Assembly (NCBI RefSeq): GCF_013394085.1
Contig: NZ_CP040910.1
Location: 586,387 to 650,386 of the forward strand
DNA from: Limosilactobacillus fermentum
GTDB lineage: Bacteria; Bacillota; Bacilli; Lactobacillales; Lactobacillaceae
Reading direction: 5' to 3'
Length of the DNA: 64,000 nucleotides
Part shown: piece after piece, positions 8,608-16,212 of the stretch
How positions within the stretch are numbered: position 1 is the stretch's first letter
Layout of the letters: each line of letters begins with the position of its first letter
Notes under the pieces: model-generated
Database searches by the model: none
What the model was told of the DNA's origin: nothing
The model's input: the letters and a program-made list of their open reading frames with translations, nothing else
Program-made: the position numbers and the translations under genes

Positions 8608-9930
8608 ATGGAAGAGATTACAACTTACGACCAGGCCCTAGCCTTCATTCACGGCCGGACCCGGTTCAAAAAAATTCCGACCCTCAAAAGAATGCGCCTC
8701 TTTTTGGAGCGGCTCGGCAACCCCCAAGAGGGCCTGAACATGATCCACATCACCGGGACCAACGGTAAGGGGTCGACGGTGGCGATGACTAGGGACATCT
8801 TGGGCGCCAGTGGCCTGCGCGTGGGGACCTTCACGTCGCCCTTCATTACCCGCTACAACGAACGGATGGCCATCGATGGGCAGCCAATTAGTGACGAAGA
8901 TTTGACCCGGATCGCTAACCGGGTCGCCAAGGTGGCGACGGTGTTAGACCAGGAGCTAACGGAGGGCGGGCCGACCGAGTTTGAAATCGGTACGGCGATT
9001 ATGTTTTGCTATATGAATGAGCAACGCCCCGACCTGGTCATTTTAGAGGTGGGGATTGGGGGTAAGTGGGATTCAACCAACGTGATCGAAGCCCCCTTGG
9101 TAACGGCGATTACGACCGTCGGTTACGACCACATGCGCTACCTGGGCGACACCTATGAACAGATCGCTAGCCACAAGGCGGGAATCATAAAGGAGGGGGC
9201 GCCGCTAGTCATTGGTCACCTCCCGACCAGTGCCCGGGAAGTGGTGGCCCAAGTGGCCAAAGCTCACCACGCTAAATTGTATGAGCTCGGGACCGACTTT
9301 GACGCACCAAACGTCACTCCCCACGCCCTGTACCCAACCGTTTCATACTCGGGGCTAGGGCTACACCGGGCCCAGTTTAAGTTGGGCCTGGCCGGCGACT
9401 ACCAGGTGGCAAACGCCGCCGTGGCGATCACGGTTAGCCAACTGGCCTTAGCCGCCCTGGGGCTACCGGTGCTAGCCAAGGACGTCAGGCGGGGCTTAGA
9501 AGAAAGTGCCTGGCCGGCCCGGATGGAAGTAGTTAACGATGAACCACTGATGATTTTAGACGGGGCCCATAACCTGCCGGGGGTGCAGGCGCTCGTGCAA
9601 ACGATCAAGGACGACTTTTTTGATCGGCAGGTCTACTTGGAAGTGGCGATCCTGGCCGATAAGCAGTATGAACTGATGCTGGGCGAATTAGCGAGCCTGG
9701 CCAACGTTCACTTGCTGGTGACTCACTTTGCCGGGCCGGCAGCGAGCCGCCCCAGTGCGGACCTAGGATTGGCCGTTAAGGAACTGGCGACCCGCTACCC
9801 GGTGGAATACGTCCCTAACTGGCAGCTGGGGATCGCCCGGCTGGCCCAAGAGGCCCAGGGTGACGACGTAATCATCATCACCGGCTCCTTGTACTTTGTT
9901 TCCGAAGTTCGCCAATTTTTATTAGACTAA
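8608..9930 (+). CDS. folC: Folylpolyglutamate/dihydrofolate synthase FolC
   Basis: Mur-ligase-like enzyme that adds glutamate to folates and may also make dihydrofolate from dihydropteroate. The 440-residue protein carries the P-loop GTNGKGST at about 50-57, the family stretch EVGIGGKWDSTN at about 148-159 and a C-terminal Mur-type domain (ILDGAHN). ATG at 8608 follows AAAAGGGAAA. A hairpin that also contains the radC ribosome binding site follows. The common linkage of valS and folC in lactobacilli is kept. Confidence 0.95.
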   Translation: MEEITTYDQALAFIHGRTRFKKIPTLKRMRLFLERLGNPQEGLNMIHITGTNGKGSTVAMTRDILGASGLRVGTFTSPFITRYNERMAIDGQPISDEDLTRIANRVAKVATVLDQELTEGGPTEFEIGTAIMFCYMNEQRPDLVILEVGIGGKWDSTNVIEAPLVTAITTVGYDHMRYLGDTYEQIASHKAGIIKEGAPLVIGHLPTSAREVVAQVAKAHHAKLYELGTDFDAPNVTPHALYPTVSYSGLGLHRAQFKLGLAGDYQVANAAVAITVSQLALAALGLPVLAKDVRRGLEESAWPARMEVVNDEPLMILDGAHNLPGVQALVQTIKDDFFDRQVYLEVAILADKQYELMLGELASLANVHLLVTHFAGPAASRPSADLGLAVKELATRYPVEYVPNWQLGIARLAQEAQGDDVIIITGSLYFVSEVRQFLLD

Positions 9931-9942
9931 TTTCGTTAAAAT

Positions 9943-9979
9943 AAACCTCCTCACCGTACTTAGATGGTGAGGAGGTTTT
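9943..9979 (+). terminator. folC terminator whose right arm holds the radC ribosome binding site
   Basis: AAACCTCCTCACC pairs perfectly with GGTGAGGAGGTTT (13 bp) around a 10-base loop and ends in TTTT. GAGGAGG (9969-9975), inside the right arm, is also the Shine-Dalgarno sequence of radC (ATG at 9983, seven bases on). The hairpin would both end the folC transcript and hide the radC start in any read-through RNA. Confidence 0.8.
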
Positions 9980-9982
9980 AAT

Positions 9983-10609
9983 ATGCTAAAACAACAATTA
10001 CAATTTCCGCTTTACCACCAGACGATTCACGAGGCCTTGCCGGATCCCGACTTGGCCCAGCATTTTTTGGACCGCTTCCCAACTCCCCGGGCGCTACATA
10101 ACATCACGGCCGAAGAAGAAGAGGAGTTGACCGAATACGACCAACAAGCCTTTAAACCACTGCTGGCGGCGGTCAACCTGGGGACGATGGCGGTACGCTC
10201 ACCCCACGATCTCTACGGGCAGGCGGCCTCGTCGACCTCGGTGGGGACGGCGCTGATCGACGAGTTTGCCGGCGAAGAACAGGAAATGGTGGTGGCAATG
10301 TGTACCGATGTCCACAATAAAATCATTGCCACCAAGCGGCTCTTCATTGGCGGGACCAGTGAGTGTTCCACTTATCCTAATCAGGTGTTCCGCTTCGCCA
10401 TTAAAACCGGGGCGCACGGGGTGATCTTGGCCCACAACCACCCATCCGGTTCTCCGGCCCCTTCAACGGCCGATATGATCTTTATTAAACGGATGGAAGA
10501 AGCCGGTAAATTAATTGGCATCGCCCTGATTGACGCCCTCGTGGTGGGCAGAAGGGATTACTATAGTTGGCGCGAGGCCCGTCAAGAAGAGGAAGAAACC
10601 GATTGGTGA
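9983..10609 (+). CDS. radC: RadC-family JAMM-domain protein
   Basis: RadC proteins have an MPN/JAB fold; despite the name, a role in DNA repair is unproven. The 208-residue protein has the metal-binding HNHPSGSPAPSTAD at about 151-164 and an N-terminal helix-hairpin-helix part that looks short and divergent. In the C-terminal motif, usually (I/L)DHxI(I/V)G, the sequence reads IDALVVG, so the common His is Ala. The ribosome binding site lies inside the upstream terminator stem. radC next to mreB is a standard Firmicutes order. Confidence 0.92.
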   Translation: MLKQQLQFPLYHQTIHEALPDPDLAQHFLDRFPTPRALHNITAEEEEELTEYDQQAFKPLLAAVNLGTMAVRSPHDLYGQAASSTSVGTALIDEFAGEEQEMVVAMCTDVHNKIIATKRLFIGGTSECSTYPNQVFRFAIKTGAHGVILAHNHPSGSPAPSTADMIFIKRMEEAGKLIGIALIDALVVGRRDYYSWREARQEEEETDW

Positions 10610-10703
10610 AATCTTAAATAATCGTTAACGCTCTAGGGCGGATCTGTCAATTCCCGGGCCATTATAGTATAGTAGGGTCTGTTAATCTAACGTTTGGCTA
10701 TGG

Positions 10704-10709
10704 TATAAT
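10704..10709 (+). promoter_or_regulatory. Probable -10 box of mreB
   Basis: TATAAT at 10704-10709 within the 162-base radC-mreB gap. The hexamer 17 bases upstream is GTTAAT, a weak -35. A second TATAGT-like stretch lies at about 10663-10673, so more than one start is possible. Confidence 0.45.
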
Positions 10710-10771
10710 ATCGGCGATATGGATTACCACAAAAGAACGTATTAAACGTACAAACGAAGGGAAGAAACAGA

Positions 10772-11782
10772 TTGCCATTAGGATTTGGAACTAAAAATAT
10801 TGGTATCGACCTCGGAACTGCCAATACAATTGTTTACATTGATGGAAAGGGCATTGTCTTGCGGGAACCGTCCGTGGTTGCACGTAAGAAGGGTACCGGC
10901 GAAGTAATTTCCGTTGGGTCCGAAGCTCGGGACATGATTGGGCGGACCCCGGCAAGTATCGTTGCCATCCGGCCAATGAAAGATGGGGTCATTGCCGATT
11001 ATGACACCACCGTTGCCATGATGAAGTACTACATGGACAAGGCGCTGGGCAACAACGGCGGCAAGCCATACGTAATGGTTTGTGTCCCAAGTGGGATCAC
11101 CGAAGTTGAAAAGCGGGCCGTGGTTGACGCAACCCGGGTTGCCGGGGCGCGTGATGCTTACGTTATCGAAGAACCATACGCTGCTGCTATTGGGGCTGGC
11201 CTGCCAGTCATGGATCCGACCGGTTCAATGGTGGTTGATATTGGTGGTGGGACGACGGACGTGGCGACGATTTCCTTAGGGGGCATCGTATCCAGTCGTT
11301 CAATTCGGATGGCTGGTGACAAGATGAACGACGCCATTGCCCAATTTGTCCGCCAAAACAAGAGCCTCTTGATTGGGGAACGGACGGCCGAAAAGTTGAA
11401 GTGGGACATTGGTTCTGCCTCCTTGGACGCTGCCAAGGAAATGGGGACAACCGAAGTGCGTGGTCGGGACCTGATTACTGGGTTACCGAAGACGATGGAG
11501 GTTTCCGCCTTGGACGTTTCCGAAGCCCTTCAAGATGTGGTCAACGAAATTATCGCCGCTATCAAGGGGACGTTGGAAGAAACGTCACCTGAAATTGCCG
11601 CTGACGTTATCGACCACGGGATTGTGCTGACTGGTGGGGGCGCTTTATTGAAGCACTTGCCAGAAGTGATTGCGGAAGCGACCAAGGTGCCGGTCTTTAT
11701 TGCCAACGATCCACTGGATTGTGTGGCCATCGGGACTGGGGAATCCTTGAAGAGCATCGACGCCATGCGCAAAAAGAAGTAA
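10772..11782 (+). CDS. mreB: Rod shape-determining protein MreB
   Basis: Actin-like ATPase that forms membrane-associated filaments guiding lateral wall synthesis. The 336-residue protein has the phosphate 1 motif GIDLGTANT near the N-terminus, the phosphate 2 motif [10 protein letters not shown] at about 160 and the adenosine motif LTGGGALL at about 287. The start is TTG at 10772 behind GAAGGGAAG, chosen because the product begins [15 protein letters not shown] as expected. First gene of mreBCD. Confidence 0.97.
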   Translation: MPLGFGTKNIGIDLGTANTIVYIDGKGIVLREPSVVARKKGTGEVISVGSEARDMIGRTPASIVAIRPMKDGVIADYDTTVAMMKYYMDKALGNNGGKPYVMVCVPSGITEVEKRAVVDATRVAGARDAYVIEEPYAAAIGAGLPVMDPTGSMVVDIGGGTTDVATISLGGIVSSRSIRMAGDKMNDAIAQFVRQNKSLLIGERTAEKLKWDIGSASLDAAKEMGTTEVRGRDLITGLPKTMEVSALDVSEALQDVVNEIIAAIKGTLEETSPEIAADVIDHGIVLTGGGALLKHLPEVIAEATKVPVFIANDPLDCVAIGTGESLKSIDAMRKKK

Positions 11783-11825
11783 CGGATTTCATTGATAAAT
11801 CACCAACGAGAAATCGTGAAACGGG

Positions 11826-11863
11826 CGGGGCTGGTTGCAAAACAATGTTTTTGCCCAGCCCCG
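11826..11863. other. Hairpin without a U-tract between mreB and mreC
   Basis: CGGGGCTGG and CCAGCCCCG form a perfect 9-bp outer stem, with partial pairing of the T- and A-rich interior. No T-run follows (GTTCATCG), so it should not terminate efficiently. It resembles the GGGGCTGGGAGAAAA terminators elsewhere in the window and may be a decayed terminator or an mRNA stability element that sets the mreB to mreC ratio. Confidence 0.5.
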
Positions 11864-11900
11864 TTCATCGTTCTCGGGGGCTAAAGAGGAGCTTTCTTCC

Positions 11901-12752
11901 ATGCAAAAGTTTTTTTCAAACCGTCGCCTAGTTATTTTAGTGGTGATTCTCGTGGTCTGCTTTAGCTTGATGGCCGGTTCCGTGGCCTTACGGAACCGGC
12001 GGAGCACGCCGCCTCTGATCCAGCAGTTTGGTGATGACATTGTCGGGATTGCCGGTAGCGTGGTAACCTACCCGGCTAACATCATCCAGGGGGGGCTGTC
12101 CAACGTTAACGAGTTAATGAATACCTACTCGGAAAACAAGGAGCTCAAGCAACAGGTTACGGAATTAGCCCAAGTTAAGGTTAGGGACCAAACCCTGGCC
12201 AAGGAAAATAAGCAGTTAAAGGCGGAACTAAAGGTAAAGTCCTCTTTGACTGATTACTCAACCATTGCCGCCTCCGTTTTAAGCCGGGACCCGTCGTCTT
12301 GGCAGGCCCAGTTAGTGATCAATAAGGGTTCCTCGGCCGGAATTAAAAAGAACATGCCGGTCTTATCGGGTGGGGGCTTGGTCGGCCGGGTTTCTCAAGT
12401 TAACAAGACCAACAGTATTGTTGAGTTGCTTAGTGATACTAGTGAATCATCGAACCGCTTTGCCATTACGATTCAAGGTACTAACGGTAAGACGGTTAAC
12501 GGGATCATCACTGGCTACAACTCGTCAACCAACCAGTTGATCATGGGGCAGGTAACTTCCAAGGCCAAGATCAAGAAGGGGACCTCGGTGACGACCTCTG
12601 GATTAGGGGGAATCACGCCAAAGGGACTCTACGTCGGTAAGGTGGCTAAGATCGGAACGGATGATTACGGGCTGGCCCAAAAGGTTTACATCACCCCGGC
12701 CACGAACTTCAACGAGATCAACATTGTGACCGTCGCCAAGCTTGATGATTAA
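11901..12752 (+). CDS. mreC: Rod shape-determining protein MreC
   Basis: Membrane-anchored organiser of the elongasome. The start is ATG 11901, which has AGAGGAG 10 bases upstream and opens with a typical cytoplasmic tail and membrane segment (MQKFFSNRR, then a hydrophobic stretch at about 10-30). An in-frame ATG at 11835 would add 22 residues across the upstream hairpin. A coiled coil at about 70-110 and a C-terminal beta-rich domain follow (283 residues). mreD follows 15 bases downstream. Confidence 0.95.
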   Translation: MQKFFSNRRLVILVVILVVCFSLMAGSVALRNRRSTPPLIQQFGDDIVGIAGSVVTYPANIIQGGLSNVNELMNTYSENKELKQQVTELAQVKVRDQTLAKENKQLKAELKVKSSLTDYSTIAASVLSRDPSSWQAQLVINKGSSAGIKKNMPVLSGGGLVGRVSQVNKTNSIVELLSDTSESSNRFAITIQGTNGKTVNGIITGYNSSTNQLIMGQVTSKAKIKKGTSVTTSGLGGITPKGLYVGKVAKIGTDDYGLAQKVYITPATNFNEINIVTVAKLDD

Positions 12753-12767
12753 GTAGGGAGGGTTACC

Positions 12768-13301
12768 ATGTACCGATTATCACGTCTGAGGTTCCTGTTC
12801 CCGCTTGGCCTATTTATTTGTTTTTTCCTGGATGGCTCACTGAGCAAGATCTTTGCCAACCAGTTCTTCAGCTACCCCTACTTAATGGTTAGCCAACTGG
12901 TTGTTTTGTGGCTGATCTTCGGGGCCTTTTTTGAAGAGGATATCCAAATTCCCCTGACTGGCTTTGCCGTTGCAGCGGGGATCTGTGCGGACCTTTACTA
13001 CTCGGGGATTCTAGGGTTGTTTATGTTCTTATACCCGGCCATCGTGATGTTTGCCCGGGCCCTCAACCGCTACTACACCCCGTCGTTTTTATCCCATATT
13101 TTAATTTTCTTTGTTTCAATCGCCCTGCTGGAGTTACTCAACTATTGGGCATACTACTTGGTGGGGGTGACCCGGGTGGGCTTTGCCGGTTTCTTGTTGG
13201 ATACCCTTGGCCCAACCTTGGCCCTGAACCTGGTCTACTTCATCTTGTTGTATTGGCCGGTTCACCGCCTCTATCAACGGGCGCTTGGGGAGCAACATTA
13301 G
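12768..13301 (+). CDS. mreD: Rod shape-determining protein MreD
   Basis: Integral membrane partner of MreC, 177 residues with about five hydrophobic segments and a short basic N-terminus. ATG at 12768 follows GTAGGGAGGG. Sequence conservation in MreD is low, so the call rests on size, hydrophobicity and position after mreC. In many lactobacilli minC and minD follow mreD; here a T-box leader and an ABC transporter follow instead. Confidence 0.93.
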   Translation: MYRLSRLRFLFPLGLFICFFLDGSLSKIFANQFFSYPYLMVSQLVVLWLIFGAFFEEDIQIPLTGFAVAAGICADLYYSGILGLFMFLYPAIVMFARALNRYYTPSFLSHILIFFVSIALLELLNYWAYYLVGVTRVGFAGFLLDTLGPTLALNLVYFILLYWPVHRLYQRALGEQH

Positions 13302-13338
13302 AATCGATGAGAAAAATTTAATTTTTCGGCCAGAACTG

Positions 13339-13367
13339 TTGACAAGAAAATCAAATCTAGTTAAGAT
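13339..13367 (+). promoter_or_regulatory. Promoter of the His-type T-box leader
   Basis: TTGACA (13339-13344) and TAAGAT (13362-13367), 17 bases apart, just upstream of the leader stem I. Confidence 0.8.
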
Positions 13368-13379
13368 ACTTACAACATT

Positions 13380-13638
13380 AACAACGACATTGAGCAGATT
13401 AGTAGAACGATGCGTGCTATCAGCGAGTAACCGGTGGTGGGAAGGTTACAGTACTCCCGTTCGAATCACAACTGTGAGTTGGCCACTGACCAAAAGGTGG
13501 TCCGGGGAAGCCCGTTAGCGCGCAAAGTTTACAATTCGTGAACTTACTGAGGTCGTCTTCCGTGAGGGGGCGACAAGATGAGGTGGAACCGCGGCAACGC
13601 CCTCTTAGCCAAGTGGCTAGGAGGGCGTTTTGTCTTTT
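13380..13638 (+). ncRNA. T-box leader with His specifier (CAC), first antiterminator module
   Basis: The stem I S-turn is AGTAGAACG on the 5' side facing CGTTCGAA on the 3' side (GAACG pairs CGTTC). By the same register as the Val leader at 5455, the triplet after GAAT is CAC (13467-13469), a histidine codon followed by A. The apical GGTGG loop is at about 13432. Stem III is around 13551-13574, the T-box AGGTGGAACCGCGG at 13581-13594, and a strong terminator at 13596-13629 (AACGCCCTCTTAGCC against GGCTAGGAGGGCGTT) is followed by a T-rich tail. Histidine specificity agrees with known HIS T-boxes on ABC transporters in Lactobacillales. Confidence 0.88.
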
Positions 13639-13737
13639 GTAAACTTGCTGAGGTTACCAGTGTGAGCTGGTAATGAACTGGGGTGGAACCACGTTAAGGC
13701 GTCCCCTTGAATCACCACGATTCAAGGGGCGTTTTTT
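13639..13737 (+). ncRNA. Second, stem I-less T-box antiterminator/terminator module
   Basis: A partial duplicate of the preceding module. GTAAACTTGCTGAGG copies GTGAACTTACTGAGG at 13538. A stem III-like hairpin (TTACCAG/CTGGTAA) precedes the T-box GGGTGGAACCACG (13681-13693). A strong terminator follows (13698-13737; CCCCTTGAATC against GATTCAAGGGG, then six T). There is no second stem I or specifier. Transcripts of the downstream transporter must pass two terminators, with one codon-reading stem upstream of both. Together with the first module this fills the 476-base gap after mreD. Confidence 0.85.
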
Positions 13738-13777
13738 ATTAATTTGCTTAATGGGGGAAGACAAAGGAGGATCAACC

Positions 13778-14425
13778 ATGTCGTTTAAATATATCATGGA
13801 AATTTTACCATCGTTATTTCAGGGTGCAGGATTAACCCTGCAACTCTTCTTTTGGACCCTAATTGGCTCCTTGCCATTGGGGATCATCGTCAGTCTGGGC
13901 TTAACTTCTAAGATCAAGCCGCTCAAGTGGGTCTTGGAAATGTACGTCTGGCTGATGCGGGGGACCCCGTTGCTGCTGCAATTAATCTTCGTCTTTTACG
14001 GCCTGCCAATCATCGGAATCGTTTTCCAACGTTACGATGCCGCCTTGGTGGCCTTTATCTTAAACTACGCCGCTTACTTCGCCGAAATCTTCCGTGGTGG
14101 GTTGCAATCAATTAGCCAGGGCCAATACGAAGGGGCCCGGGTGTTGCGCCTGTCATACTGGCAAACGGTCAGGAAGATCGTGATTCCACAAGTGGTCAAG
14201 ATTGTAATCCCGTCAATCGGAAACGAAGTCATCAACTTGATCAAGGATTCCTCCTTGGTATACGTAATCGGGTTAGGCGACTTGCTGCGGGCCGGGAACG
14301 TTGCCACCTCACGTGACGTTACCTTAGTGCCACTCCTCTTGGTTGGGTTAATCTACCTGCTGATGGTCGGGGTCTGCACGGTCATCCTGCGCTGGGTTGA
14401 AAAGCGGTACTCATACTACAAGTAA
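13778..14425 (+). CDS. Amino acid ABC transporter permease (probably histidine)
   Basis: Membrane subunit of a polar amino acid uptake ABC transporter, 215 residues with about five membrane segments and the inner-membrane permease signature, including RGGLQSISQGQYEGARVL. ATG at 13778 follows a perfect AAAGGAGG (13763-13770); an in-frame ATG at 13673 lies inside the T-box leader and is not a start. The ATPase gene follows 14 bases downstream. The His specifier of the leader points to histidine as substrate, probably the HisXYZ-type system. Confidence 0.93.
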   Translation: MSFKYIMEILPSLFQGAGLTLQLFFWTLIGSLPLGIIVSLGLTSKIKPLKWVLEMYVWLMRGTPLLLQLIFVFYGLPIIGIVFQRYDAALVAFILNYAAYFAEIFRGGLQSISQGQYEGARVLRLSYWQTVRKIVIPQVVKIVIPSIGNEVINLIKDSSLVYVIGLGDLLRAGNVATSRDVTLVPLLLVGLIYLLMVGVCTVILRWVEKRYSYYK

Positions 14426-14439
14426 TCGGGGGGATTGAG

Positions 14440-15084
14440 ATGTTAGAAATTAAAGACCTAAAAAAGAGTTTTGACGGGCGTCAGATTTTAAACGGGGTTG
14501 ACCTGACGGTGGAAGACGGTGAAATCCTCAGTATCGTTGGTCCATCCGGGGCCGGGAAGACGACCCTGTTGCGTTGCATCACCGGGTTAGAGAGTGCCGA
14601 CAGTGGGACCTTTTTAATTGACGGGCAACCGTTCGACCCCCAGGGAACCGAGGAAAGCGACGCCGTGATCGGGGTGGTTTTCCAAGACTTCAACCTCTTC
14701 CCCCACTTATCGGTGCTGGAAAACATCACCTTGGCGCCAACGATGGTTCTAAAGCAAAGTAAAGACGAGGCCAATAAGAAGGCGGCCGAATTGTTAGAAG
14801 AACTGGGCTTGACCGGTCTCAGTGACCACTACCCGTTCCAATTGTCCGGGGGGCAAAAGCAGCGGGTCGCCATCGCGCGGGCCCTGGCGATGAACCCACG
14901 GATCCTGTGTTATGACGAACCAACTAGTGCCTTGGACCCGAACCTGCGTGATGAAGTGGCCAACCTCCTCTTGTCACTGAAAAAGGAGGGGATGACCCAG
15001 TTAGTTGTTACCCACGACATGGATTTTGCCGAAAAGATTGCCGACAAGATCTTGAAGGTGCAAGCCTTAGACGCCAGAAAGTAG
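14440..15084 (+). CDS. Amino acid ABC transporter ATP-binding protein
   Basis: ATPase subunit, 214 residues (slightly shorter than the usual 240 or so). Walker A is GPSGAGKT at about 34-41, the signature LSGGQKQR at about 134, Walker B ILCYDEPTSALDP at about 155 and the switch His in VTHDM near 191. The start is ATG 14440 after GGGGGGAT. It lies in the permease-ATPase-binding protein operon controlled by the tandem T-box leader. Confidence 0.96.
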   Translation: MLEIKDLKKSFDGRQILNGVDLTVEDGEILSIVGPSGAGKTTLLRCITGLESADSGTFLIDGQPFDPQGTEESDAVIGVVFQDFNLFPHLSVLENITLAPTMVLKQSKDEANKKAAELLEELGLTGLSDHYPFQLSGGQKQRVAIARALAMNPRILCYDEPTSALDPNLRDEVANLLLSLKKEGMTQLVVTHDMDFAEKIADKILKVQALDARK

Positions 15085-15099
15085 AAAGGGAGCAGTGGG

Positions 15100-15957
15100 A
15101 TGAAACGACTGAAATACTTATTTGTCTTGGTCCTGCTTGTCATTCCGGCGGTCCTCTTGAGCGGCTGTGAGAGTGTGACCCAGCGGGCCGGCACCCAGGA
15201 TACCTGGTCGCGGATTGAAAAGCGGGGGAAGGTAATCGTCGGCTTGGACGATTCCTTTGTGCCGATGGGCTTCCGGGAACGGGACGGGAAGTTGGTTGGG
15301 TACGACATCGACTTAGCCAAGGCCGTTTTCAAGCAGTACGGGATTAAGGTGGACTTCCAGACGATTGACTGGTCAATGAAGGAAACCGAACTGAAAAACG
15401 GGACGATTGACCTGATTTGGAACGGGTACTCGATGACGCCGGAACGGGCCAAGCAAGTAGCCTTTTCCAGGCCTTACCTCTTAAACCGCCAGGTACTGGT
15501 CACCAAGAAAAGGGACCACATTAACAACTTTAACGACATGAAGGGGAAGGTGTTAGGGGTACAAAACGGGTCGACCGGGATGACCGACCTGGATGAATAC
15601 CCGAAACTGTTAAAAGACAAGATTAAGGGCAAGAGCCCGATCCTGTACGATACCTTCCCGAACGCCTTTATCGATTTAAACGCTAACCGGATCCAGGGGA
15701 TCTTGATGGATGAAGTCTACGCCAACTACTACATCCAACACCAAGCAAACGCCAAGTCCTATTCAACGTACATTAGTAACAAGATGGGCGCCGATTACTT
15801 TGCCGTTGGGATGCGCAAGGGGGACAAGACCCTGAAAAAGAAGGTTAACGAAGGGCTCAAGCGCCTCCAAGAAGACGGCCAGCTTAAAAAGATCAATGAG
15901 AAGTGGTTCGGCAAGGCCTCGAACTTCTTGGGCCCGGTTAATTACAAGATCAAGTAG
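15100..15957 (+). CDS. Amino acid ABC transporter substrate-binding lipoprotein
   Basis: Extracellular binding protein, 285 residues, anchored as a lipoprotein: basic N-terminus, hydrophobic stretch and lipobox LLSGC with the lipidated Cys at 23. The mature part has the family 3 solute-binding fold (for example GYDIDLAKAV at about 68 and LIWNGYSMTPERAKQVAFS at about 105). ATG at 15100 follows AAAGGGAGCAG. Last gene of the T-box controlled operon; a degenerate repeat and a terminator follow. Confidence 0.95.
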   Translation: MKRLKYLFVLVLLVIPAVLLSGCESVTQRAGTQDTWSRIEKRGKVIVGLDDSFVPMGFRERDGKLVGYDIDLAKAVFKQYGIKVDFQTIDWSMKETELKNGTIDLIWNGYSMTPERAKQVAFSRPYLLNRQVLVTKKRDHINNFNDMKGKVLGVQNGSTGMTDLDEYPKLLKDKIKGKSPILYDTFPNAFIDLNANRIQGILMDEVYANYYIQHQANAKSYSTYISNKMGADYFAVGMRKGDKTLKKKVNEGLKRLQEDGQLKKINEKWFGKASNFLGPVNYKIK

Positions 15958-16011
15958 GTTGTAATTTAACTGGTAATCACGTATCATTTGAAACGGATCA
16001 ATAAGAAGACG

Positions 16012-16130
16012 AAAGTGGGAAATAACCAAGCCGGTCGCCTGGAGGGGCGGTCGTAAGCCACTACAGCACGTAGCGGTTGGGTCCGCACTTGGACACGCGG
16101 GCGTTGGTTAGTGCTTACGTTTTCTGTCGA
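16012..16130. repeat. Palindromic intergenic repeat, copy D (diverged)
   Basis: A divergent member of the family between the binding protein and yfmF. GAAAGTGGGAAATAACC at the left resembles copy F (GAGAGTGGAAAATAACC on its other strand), and GTTGGTTAGTGCTTACG lies at the right. The inner arms are rearranged. It is followed by TCTGTCGAGTATTCGGAAATACAG and a GGGGCTGGGAG terminator, the mirror order of copy F. Confidence 0.55.
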
Positions 16131-16147
16131 GTATTCGGAAATACAGT

Positions 16148-16189
16148 AAGGGGCTGGGAGAAAATACGGTTTTCTCCCGGCCTCGTTTT
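16148..16189 (+). terminator. Terminator after the ABC transporter operon
   Basis: AAGGGGCTGGGAGAAAA faces TTTTCTCCCGGCCTC, followed by GTTTT. It is one of the recurrent GGGGCTGGGAGAAAA hairpins in this window and lies just before yfmF. Confidence 0.8.
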
Positions 16190-16212
16190 GCTTAGGAAAG
16201 GAAGAATAATCC

